DNA of 64,000 nt, taken from positions 124,001 to 188,000 of the forward strand of contig JAETXT010000013.1 of the NCBI GenBank assembly GCA_019188255.1, given 5' to 3'. A program made the translations under genes and the position numbers. The stretch comes from Verticillium longisporum (lineage: Eukaryota; Ascomycota; Sordariomycetes; Glomerellales; Plectosphaerellaceae). Below, piece after piece: positions 55,905 to 64,000 of this stretch (its first letter is position 1; every line of letters starts with the position of its first letter). The notes below the pieces were generated by a model. It had not been told where the DNA came from. It searched no databases and saw only the letters and a program-made list of their open reading frames with translations.

Positions 55905-57698
55905 TGGAAGCGTCTGCCTCGGGTCTTTACGTGTGGAACTGTGGCGTTCGGAACCTATGTCTGGAGGGATTGAATGTTGGATGAACCGTTGGACGCTGGC
56001 GCCTTGAGGTTTGAACGGCGGTAAAAGACCGAGATAGAAATTTCCACATCTTCATGAAACCTAGTCCAATGAATTGACGTGACAGTCGAATGGGGCCGCA
56101 TCTCTTGTCAGTTCGGCAAAGGGTGCATCGTTGCGCAGTATCACCACATGGTAAGGTAGCACCAGAACCGCCAAGCGCCTAGAAACACGTGCATGGCACA
56201 ATAACAACAGCTTGGGATGCAGACAACAGCCAGCTGGCTCAGAAAACCCAACCATATGGGTTCTCTCCGAGGCCACGTTTTCTCGGCGTTCCAACTGTTC
56301 ACATTGTTGGTCCCGACACAGTGGAAGCCGCTGCAGATTTCCAAGCTGCAGGTGTTCGCTGCTGCGCCGCAGTCCCCCCCCTGAAAACTTTCACATGCGG
56401 CATCGTGTGCCCAGGCACAGCGACCAACCTGGCCGGTGTAGGACAGTTCTTCACCTCCGGAATGGGAAGGTCGCTTGGCAGCATCAGCAACTCGTCATAT
56501 CGCCAGCCGTAACCTCAACTGATGAGGAGACCCAGCATCTTGAACAAAGAATCATCACATGTCTTCCGGACACAAGCGTAGTGACCGGATCATAGGGTAT
56601 GCTTGGCGGGGAAGTATCTGCTCTTCGAATCGCAAGTCAAGGCTACCAAGGTTCGGAAATGAGCTGATGGGGTTGAGACAAACACCTTGACTGGGTAGAG
56701 ATCGACAGGCTGGACGGACGGGCGACGGGCGCCGGACCCTAGTGCGCGGCAATCGCAGCCTCAGCCGTCCTATTCGTCTGCCGTTGAGGGGCAACTTGGT
56801 CCTGATCCCCAGGGATCAAGGATGGCCTGGAATGCCCGCTTGGTTTGCCCTCTGCACCCCGGCCCTTGTAGTCTGCTGTGCTTCGCCCCGCTGCTTCCTA
56901 CGTGTCCTGCAGCTTCCTCCGGCCCTGGAGGAGCGAGGCCGCCCTTATGCAGGGCCATGAACAAGCGGGCAGCCTAATTTGTTCCCATGCGCGGAAAGAT
57001 GCGACCAAGAAAGCCCCCGGAAAGGTTGGGCACAAACGTTCCTCGTCATGCCGACGGCGACTGGCGCGGTTGTTTTGCCGTTTCGGGGGATCACTCCTCC
57101 GACGGACCGGACAATGCCGATATGGGGCATGCTTCGCCCCTGAAAGCATGTTGACAGTAGTTGGAACGAAGGCTGTGGACATGGCCGGGACTCGAGTGCG
57201 GCTTTCTTCACATGAAAGAGACATCTATCAGCATCCTGGTTTGAAAGCTATTCGTCAATTACAGAGCTTGACGGCATTCTTCTGCTTGCTGCTGCTCATA
57301 TTGTAGTTATTATTCGGGTTTGAGCCAATATTTGCTCTTCCCCTACTGCATTCGTCAACTGAGGCCCGAACGACACGGCATTCACGTTGAGCAGATTGGC
57401 TTTGCCCATGATAGGATCCATCGTGGGATACCTGACGCGACTGGTGTTCATATACGACAGAGCTCACATCGCGCAGTTGACCTCTGTGCTTCAAGTCGAA
57501 CAGCAACTTCACCTCGTGACGGTTCGCACGGCATAGAAATTGTTTTCTTTCCTGGGTTTATGCCGCCTACTACATTGTAGCTGTTGGTATATTAGGCCGC
57601 GAGCTGGAACTCACGATACACTTGGTCGCATCGTCTCTTCTCACCTGATTCCACTATCTCGCGTAGTTCTGCTTCCATTTCTTAACATCTCACGACCC
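55905..57698. other. Intergenic between convergent genes, no gene seen
   Basis: About 1.8 kb between the SAT4-like gene and the 3' end of the isochorismatase-amidase gene. No open frame here shows a recognisable domain or plausible splicing. Confidence 0.45.
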
Positions 57699-59909
57699 TT
57701 ATTTGGCTTTCATTACTTCTTCAAGAACCCTCGCAACATCCAGTGCCTTTGCATCAAACCCGCTGCCTGCTAGTATCGTCACCCCAAACGGCAGCTCTGT
57801 CCCCTTTACATCAAGATATGTCCCAGCTGGCACGCTCAACCCGCACGAGTCAACGATATTCGCAAAATGCGTGAACGTTCCCAACCTGGCATTCAATCGA
57901 ATAGGATCTGCAGCAATTTCCTCAAACGTCGGGTGGCACACCGTGGTTGGCACAACGAGCACATCCACACCGCCGCAAAGCGTGTCAAATGCCATGTGCG
58001 CCCTGCGTGAGAGCTCAGCCTGTGTAGCCTGGTCGCGGAACACATCGTACGCGTCTGGTGCCGAATCGAGTGCTTGAGAAAAAAGCTCCTCGATGACGGG
58101 GTGCAAGCTCCCATCTTTGATGCTCGACTGCAGGAATTCCCTGCCGATGCATGTGATGCGTTCGTGCAGCAGCGCCCCCTCATAAAGCAGCTCACCCGCC
58201 CGCTCGAAAGCCTCCCAGTCCGTGTTCCGCAAACGCCCTCCCGCAGATTGCAGCTTCTTCACGGCCTCGGCGAACAGGCGGCGATATTCGGGCGTGCAGG
58301 CCTCGAGAGCCGCGGAGGGGGGCACGGCAAAATCAAAGCCACCGTCTTTGGGACCTCGAAAGTCTGTCTTCCACGTAGGCAGCGTGTGAGGCAGCTTTGA
58401 GTATGGATCCGCCTTGTCGTGCTTAGCGATGACGCGCCATACAGCGCGCGCGTCAGCGACTGAGGTTGCCACTATGGCGATGCTGTCGAGCGTCTTGCAA
58501 GCCGGGACGAGGCCACGGGCGGAGATGGTGCCCTTGGTCGGCTTGAACCCTACCACTCCGTTGAAGGCGGCCGGGACGCGACCGCTGCCTGCCGTATCGG
58601 TCGCTACCGTAAAGGGCACGAGGCGAGCTGCCACTGCAACGCATCCGCCCGAGGAGGATCCACCTGCGATGAGATCCTTGCTGAAGGTACTGTGCGGAGC
58701 GCCGTACGGCGAGCGACAGCCTGAGAGACCGGTTGCAAGCTGATCGAGGTTCGTCTTGCCAACGTATATGCCTCCAGCATCGAGGATGTGCTGCACACAG
58801 ATGGCGGTGGCCTTGGGAACGTAGGCGTACGACGGACATGCGGCCGTTGTCTCAAGACCTGCAACGTCTATGCTGTCCTTGACGCCAAAGGGAACGCCGA
58901 AGAGAGGCGGCAAAGGTTTCTCCTTATACTTCTCCGCAAGCGCTTTTGCAGCGACCAGGACATCTGTCCTTTTGGCGAGGGACGTCCAGACGGCTGGATC
59001 ATCCTTTTGATAAGCCTCGATGCGATCGAACGCGGCGTTGACCACGTCCGCGGGTGTTATTCGGCCATCTTTATAGAGTGCCTGAAAGTCGTCGATCGAA
59101 GGAAAGGGGCCTGATGTGCCGAGTTGCGATACCGGAGCAGTAGAGACATCCGTGGTCGCTGCCACAAAGTCTGCGCTGTTACCAACAAAACCAAACAGGC
59201 CATCCTGCGCGCAGATGGTATCGAGGGACGTCGTCACCTGCTGAGCGTCAAAGCCTTGCGTGCAGTCTTCGAGGACACAGCATTGGTAGCCACGGTCGTT
59301 GCACTCGCGCAGCGTTGTCGTCACACAGCACCTGGGAAGGGTCAGTACAAGCTCGCTACAGCATGTGAAGAATACATACTCGGTTGTCACACCTGCGAAC
59401 AAGAGATGGGTGATGCCTCGCGCCAGCAACACACGGTGGATGTCCGTCCCCCAGAAGCTGCCCTTGCCCGGCTTGTCGATGACCACCTCTGTGGGCCAGG
59501 GCTGCAACTCGTCAATTATGTCGTGGCCATACTCTCCTCGCACTAACAGACGCCCCATGGGCCCCTGGTCGCCGATGCCCATGAAGTGATGGCCATTGGG
59601 ATTGTTGATCTGACGCAGCTTCTTAGCAGCCGGCAAATCGGCGAGATCAGGCTGGTGACCCTCGCGCGTGTGGATCACATGCCCACGAGTAGATCTGAAA
59701 ATCTCGAGAACTCTTTGGACGGCCGGCACGATAGACCGAGCTTTGGAGAAGATTTCGTCATTGCCACATTGAACGGAGCCGAAGCCGCCGGGGTCGACAA
59801 AGTCACGCTGGATGTCGATAATGACAAGCGCCGTGGTCGCCAGAGGAAAGTCGAACGGATAAGGCCTCGCGTTCGGTAATGATAGGCTAGGTCGTGACGT
59901 CGAAGACAT
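57699..59909 (-). CDS. Isochorismatase-like hydrolase fused to allophanate-hydrolase-type amidase, 720 aa (probable biuret/allophanate bifunctional enzyme)
   Basis: Exons 59909-59380 and 59331-57699, with one 48-bp intron just before the catalytic Cys codons. Residues about 10-235 are a cysteine hydrolase: Asp in LVIIDIQRDF (about D32), Lys in IDKPGKGSFWG (about K146), Cys in TTECCVTTTLRE (C179). IHTREGHQPDLADLPA and GNSADFV match my memory of biuret hydrolase better than RutB or true isochorismatases. Residues about 255-720 are an amidase-signature domain with the Lys/cis-Ser/Ser triad: FGVKDSIDVAG (K328), GGSSSGG (S402/403), DTAGSGRVPA (S426). KTNLDQLATGLSG is typical of allophanate hydrolase; that family's extra C-terminal domain is absent. 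Predicted: biuret to allophanate to ammonia and CO2, in the cytosol. The fusion is visible; the substrates are inference. It is divergent from an NCS1 permease. Confidence 0.85.
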   Translation of the reverse strand: MSSTSRPSLSLPNARPYPFDFPLATTALVIIDIQRDFVDPGGFGSVQCGNDEIFSKARSIVPAVQRVLEIFRSTRGHVIHTREGHQPDLADLPAAKKLRQINNPNGHHFMGIGDQGPMGRLLVRGEYGHDIIDELQPWPTEVVIDKPGKGSFWGTDIHRVLLARGITHLLFAGVTTEYVFFTCCSELVLTLPRCCVTTTLRECNDRGYQCCVLEDCTQGFDAQQVTTSLDTICAQDGLFGFVGNSADFVAATTDVSTAPVSQLGTSGPFPSIDDFQALYKDGRITPADVVNAAFDRIEAYQKDDPAVWTSLAKRTDVLVAAKALAEKYKEKPLPPLFGVPFGVKDSIDVAGLETTAACPSYAYVPKATAICVQHILDAGGIYVGKTNLDQLATGLSGCRSPYGAPHSTFSKDLIAGGSSSGGCVAVAARLVPFTVATDTAGSGRVPAAFNGVVGFKPTKGTISARGLVPACKTLDSIAIVATSVADARAVWRVIAKHDKADPYSKLPHTLPTWKTDFRGPKDGGFDFAVPPSAALEACTPEYRRLFAEAVKKLQSAGGRLRNTDWEAFERAGELLYEGALLHERITCIGREFLQSSIKDGSLHPVIEELFSQALDSAPDAYDVFRDQATQAELSRRAHMAFDTLCGGVDVLVVPTTVCHPTFEEIAADPIRLNARLGTFTHFANIVDSCGLSVPAGTYLDVKGTELPFGVTILAGSGFDAKALDVARVLEEVMKAK

Positions 59910-61417
59910 TTTATCGTGTTGGTAGCGCTCGTGTTGGTAGCGCAAGCGGGATCATCAAACGTTCAGGAAGTAGATGGTTTCCCAAGAACGAGGAATGCGC
60001 AAAGAGGATTTGAGTGATCATATAAATTTAAGGCCGCGTGCTTCAGACTCATCAATATTGACAAAAACGCAGGCAACTGGACATCTCAAGGCCCTCACGC
60101 CTTCATCGAGGGGCTGATTGTTGTGAGGGGCAAAGAGGCCCTGGCGGGGAGGGGTGCTTCGCGTCTTCGGCTTTAGGAAGCGCGCGACGCATCCAATCGC
60201 TAAGGAATTGATGAGCTTCAATGTCCGCCGAGGGTTGCGGAGTGGACGTCGTGGAGAGCAGCCATGTGTGATAAGGCGGGAGACGCATTGAGCAGAAGCG
60301 ATAAGCATTTAGGAACTGTAGTATTCTCAATGGTGCACGTGGCCTGAGTAGGCTTTCAATCTTTAGATCCTGGGCTGGTTGACTTTCCTGTTCTCCAATG
60401 TCTTGGTCGAGTTATGATTAGCTTTTGTAAGGCTACCATGCCTTGTTGCACGGCTACCCCTTCTGGTACGCGTCTCGATCAAGACCGGAGTCAACCTTGG
60501 TCGCACTGTTCATCGTTGTTCTCTATTGAGAGCTGCTTGAAGCTATCATGCTGAATGCCGAGCGCTCCCCACCATCCATGTCGCCCGTCGCTCTCACAGG
60601 CCGTGGCCGCCGGCCGCCGACCATTGATTCTCTACCGGCGCGGGCCAGCATGACCCTAGGTGGTGTTGGTCCCCCCCTGTATGCGAGCCTCTCCGCTGTT
60701 CGCGCCGATATGGTCGAATCACCCCAACGACTCTAGCCAATGAGCACCTCGTCACCATGATAAGGTCCCAGGCCTGGCGATCCAATCTTTGACATCGACT
60801 TGTTGTGTCCCTTCATTATCAGTATTCGACTAGGGAGATCATTGGTCTGGCCGCTGCAATCCCACTCTCCCCGCGCGGCAGAGCTGCTGAGTCTTCATAG
60901 CTGCTCGTGACCTCCGTTGTGGCCTACCGCGTGGTATGGTCCGCGCCGTTGGGTCATCCCAGATCTGGTGTTCTTGCGTCTGCAGCCACGAGGGGTGGAA
61001 GGGCGGTGGCCATCTGCCGACGGCTACGGGTAGATAAGCTCCGGTCCATTCATATGGTGTTGTGAAGAGCTTCTCCAACAGTTATCTTATCAACATTTCC
61101 TGCGGGCGTTCAACACGAACTTTGTCCTCTTTAAGCACGACCCTTGAAGCCAAGTCGATGATCGCGTTCCAAGATCTCGGGTTTGGGGATAGAGGCGAAG
61201 TCGCGAAGTCTCCAGGAGTGCATTTCGTGATGTGTATAACATGACTCAATGTTACGATGCTTCTTTTGGTTAAGAATGCAAATGTCAAGTCCCAACAGCT
61301 CCTGGAAACAGGCCACCTATCTTAAGATCAAGTAAAAGCCGACAAGAGCTGCTCATCGTCTCTTGGTTATCGTTTTCGATTCTGTGGATATTACTATTCA
61401 AAAGCCTGTCGTCGGCC
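59910..61417. promoter_or_regulatory. Divergent promoter with several GATA-factor (HGATAR) motifs
   Basis: Motifs seen on either strand: 60269-60274, 60299-60304, 60758-60763, 60816-60821, 61032-61037, 61082-61087, 61087-61092, 61317-61322 and 61367-61372. About four would be expected by chance in 1.5 kb. AreA/NIT2-type GATA factors activate nitrogen-source genes through such sites, often paired, as at 61082-61092. No other gene is supported in this gap. Confidence 0.45.
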
Positions 61418-63383
61418 ATGGCTAGTGCCCTCCGCCAGAGAGCCGCCGCTGTCAAGGCAGACTTGGCCGCCAAGCGCAAGCCTTCGGGCTGGGTTCTCCC
61501 CCGCGAGACGGCCTCGTTTGCCGAAGAGGGGACTTGGTAAGTGTTGCGTGACATGATTATGTGCTTGCAGTTCACCAGAACCTGACTTCTTAGGACAAAC
61601 ATTGACTGCGACGTTACACCCGTGGACCGCAGGACTTGGTCCGTCTGGACCCTGGGCCTCTACTGGGGCAGTGATGCCCTTAACATTCAGGGCTGGATGG
61701 CTCCGGCTGCCATCATGGTCGGAGGCCTGACTTGGTATGCCCCGTAGCCCTCAACACTGACACGGCGTACTGACAACCCCCAAGGCGTGAGGCCATCCTG
61801 TCTATCATCATCGGCAGTCTTGTGTGCACCGTTCCCCTCGTACTCAACGGCTTCATCGGCGCCCGACTCCATGTTCCATATCCTATCGCGGCGAGGGCGT
61901 CTTTTGGATGGTACTTTGCACGATTCGCCGTTGTCACACGAGCCGTCACAGCCCTGTTCTGGCATGCCATCCAGACTTACACAGGCTCAACTGCCATGAC
62001 GCAAATGATACGCGCCATTTGGCCCTCATACCTAGATATTCCCAACCACATCCCAGAGTCGGTCGGCATCACCACTCAGCAGATGGTCAGCCATTTGATC
62101 TTCTGGATCGTGCAGTTTCCTATTCTGCTTATACCGCCTCACAAGCTCAAGTGGTTCTTCGTCACCAAAGTCGGTAAGTCAAGGCGTCCTGATACATGGT
62201 TCTTATCATCAGCAAAAGCCTTTATGCTGGCGCCTTTGCTGACCTTCCCTAGTTCTTGTCCTCAGCACTTCTACCGCAGCCGTCATCTACATGACCTCTC
62301 GAGCGGGGGGCACTGGTGATATCTGGGACCAACCCTACCAGGTCCATGGCTCGGCTCGCCGCTGGCTCATCCTCTCTAGCATATCCAGCATCACCGGTGG
62401 TTGGTACGTCAGCTACGTGCCCCTTCAGATATCCCTCGCTGACATCAGTAGGGCTACTATCGCAGTGAACATCAGCGACTTTACGCGCTACCTCAAGAAA
62501 CCCGGAGGCGTGTACTATCAGATCGCCTTCCTGCCGCTCATCCAGCTCCTCGTCGGCATCTTTGGCATAATCTGCTGCTCAGCCTCCCGTGTGGTCTACG
62601 GCGAGTACATCTGGGACCCTCTTGACCTGGCCTCGCGGTGGGATGGCGCGGGTGGCCGTTGCTTCGCCTTTTTCTTCGGCCTCGGCTGGTGCATTGCCCA
62701 GATCGGCACAAACCTGTCGGCAAACGTCATCTCCTGCGCCAACGACCTCACGAGTCTCTGCCCCAAGTACATCAACATCCGCCGCGGCGTCGTCATCACG
62801 ACCATCACAGCAGCCTGGATCATGCAGCCGTGGCAGATCATCCACTCGGCCGCGTCGCTGCTTTCCTTCATGAGCGGCCTCGGCATCTTCCTCGCGCCCA
62901 TTGCCGCGCTGCTCGGTGCCGACTACTGGCTCGTCCACCGCCAGCGCCTCGATGTCCCGGGCCTGTATCGAGCTCACGGGCGCTACCGGTACAACAAGGT
63001 CGGGACAAACTGGAGGGCTGTCATTGCGTTCCTCGTCAGCGCCGTGCCGAACATTCCTGGACTGTGAGTTGTGCCTTGGGACCGAGGAGTTCATGGACAT
63101 GTGGCTGACAGAGAACAGAGCAGCGCAAGTTGAGCCATCGCTGAAGGAGAGCATCGGGGGCGCCGACAAGATTTATTACATGTTTTATTTCTGGGGATTC
63201 ACGAGTGCTTTCGTCGTGTACGTTGCGCTGTCGCTCGTCTTTCCGGCGAGGGAGACTATGATTCCTGAAACGATCTATGATGATGGGGAAGTCCTCGAGG
63301 GGACGTACGGACCAAATGAGAGGTCTGGCGACACGGATAGTGCACATGAGAAGAGTCACGTTGACGTGGGGCGGAAGGCGTAG
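61418..63383 (+). CDS. NCS1-family nucleobase/ureide permease (Fur-type), 558 aa
   Basis: Exons 61418-61536, 61594-61734, 61785-62173, 62253-62403, 62452-63063, 63119-63383. The N-tail ends NIDCDVTPVDRRTWS, and TM1 carries the NCS1 signature LGLYWGSDALNIQGWM. Further motifs are ARASFGWYFARFAVVTRAVTALFWHAIQTYTG (TM3), the TIAVNISDFTRYLKKPGG segment (TM6 substrate region), LGADYWLVHRQRLDVPGLY and a final TM pair (YYMFYFWGFTSAFVVYVALS). Twelve TMs and about 560 aa are normal for fungal Fur transporters of uracil, allantoin and related compounds, driven by protons at the plasma membrane. It is the divergent neighbour of the isochorismatase-amidase fusion, suggesting uptake of that enzyme's substrate or precursor. 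Specificity cannot be read from the sequence. Confidence 0.92.
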
Positions 63384-64000
63384 AGTTTGGTGTTTCGTTA
63401 ATCTGGTTGGAACGGTGCTCCAGGTATTTCTTTGACTATATTTTTTATGGGTTGTAAACTCTCGCAAGGAGATTGTGCGGATTGTGCTGCTCAACCACGG
63501 GGAATCGATCACATTGTTTCTGAAGTGTATTGATTATCAGGAATTCCAGGTTGTCCAACTAACTGGCAGTTGAGACCCAAAAGTTTCCTTTAAAGCGATC
63601 CCGCCTTTCATCACATCGTTGCAGCTGACGGTATGACCTAGAGTTAGATTTGAGCTTGGAAAGATAGTCTTTGCATCGTCTCCCAAGCGCCCATGGCGGC
63701 CGGTGCTGCTGGAAGCCTCCAGCTAACGACTTCACTTATTCAAACCTGAACGATTAAAAAGAAGTCAAGGGGATTTGGGTGAATGTCGTGTCCAGAACTA
63801 ACGGCAACCGTGCACTGATACCTATTTGGATTTGGAATACACCATGGTGAACGATCTGAAGGCTGACATAGACACTCGAGTCAGCAGAGGGCAGTCCTGG
63901 CCTCATAAGAGACGCATCTTTTGCGAAATAGTGACTGGGCATGCCAAATAAACAGCCCAGTCTTGGCGAGTAGGAGGAATTCATCTCATCGCTTGTTCGC
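63384..64000. other. Intergenic to window end, no gene seen
   Basis: About 600 bp downstream of the permease with no convincing coding sequence. A gene on either strand could begin beyond the window. Confidence 0.45.

Noticed and set aside
57699..59909. Reading the N-terminal domain as RutB or isochorismatase proper
   Set aside because: The REGHQPDLADLPA and DKPGKGSF stretches fit biuret hydrolase better, and the fused partner is allophanate-hydrolase-like. I keep this as a ranked alternative, not excluded without a tree.
59910..59945. Start of the fusion gene at an upstream in-frame codon
   Set aside because: The upstream codon is TTG within a 15-bp tandem duplication, and the true ATG at 59909 gives a normal N-terminus directly before the hydrolase domain.

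Overview
This window comes from a filamentous ascomycete, most likely a Sordariomycete and perhaps Hypocreales. The evidence is the many short (about 45-100 bp) introns with clear GT/AG and CTRAC-type signals, the PDR-type ABC transporter, Zn2Cys6 regulators, a SAT4/rhodopsin-like membrane protein, an SRPK-type kinase, AA9 and GH11 plant-wall enzymes, and AT-rich sequence that looks RIP-degraded. The taxon is an inference; no rRNA or other taxonomic marker is present. For multi-exon genes the start and end give the coding span, and exon boundaries that I read by eye are in the evidence. Reading frame and total length were checked for each gene model, and all sum to whole codons.

Layout: 1-9.0 kb holds the 3' end of a GPI transamidase subunit (PIG-T/Gpi16), a ten-exon secreted subtilisin-like protease, an XlnR/AraR-type Zn2Cys6 activator and an SDR. 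9.4-16.3 kb is one complete, apparently young chromodomain Ty3/gypsy element on the minus strand. It has 476-bp LTRs, a CTCTA target duplication, a -1 frameshift signal, a likely self-priming site and an extra antisense gene. It sits in AT-rich, RIP-like DNA that continues to 18.3 kb. 18.3-28.4 kb holds a GH11 xylanase with a doubtful splice acceptor, a PDR-type ABC transporter divergent from a Zn2Cys6 regulator, and a truncated GH128-like gene. 29.2-31.5 kb holds SFH5 and a DUF2456-type membrane protein. 31.5-37.0 kb is gene-poor. 37.0-43.6 kb holds an AA9 LPMO with an in-frame TAG, a deuterolysin, and a large membrane glycoprotein with a probable one-base frame break. 46.2-52.8 kb holds an SRPK-type kinase, a small Cys-rich secreted protein candidate and a berberine-bridge-type FAD oxidase. 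54.4-55.9 kb is a SAT4-like seven-TM protein. 57.7-63.4 kb is a divergent pair: an isochorismatase-amidase fusion and an NCS1 permease.

How genes may work together: the XlnR-like regulator, GH11 xylanase, AA9 LPMO, GH128 remnant and two secreted proteases give the window a saprotrophic or plant-associated secretome character. The most distinctive system is at 57.7-63.4 kb. The N-terminal domain of the fusion resembles biuret hydrolase (isochorismatase-like cysteine hydrolase) and the C-terminal domain resembles the amidase half of allophanate hydrolase, so one polypeptide could take biuret through allophanate to ammonia and CO2. The neighbouring NCS1 permease could import the ureide or nucleobase substrate. 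Several GATA-factor motifs lie between the two genes.
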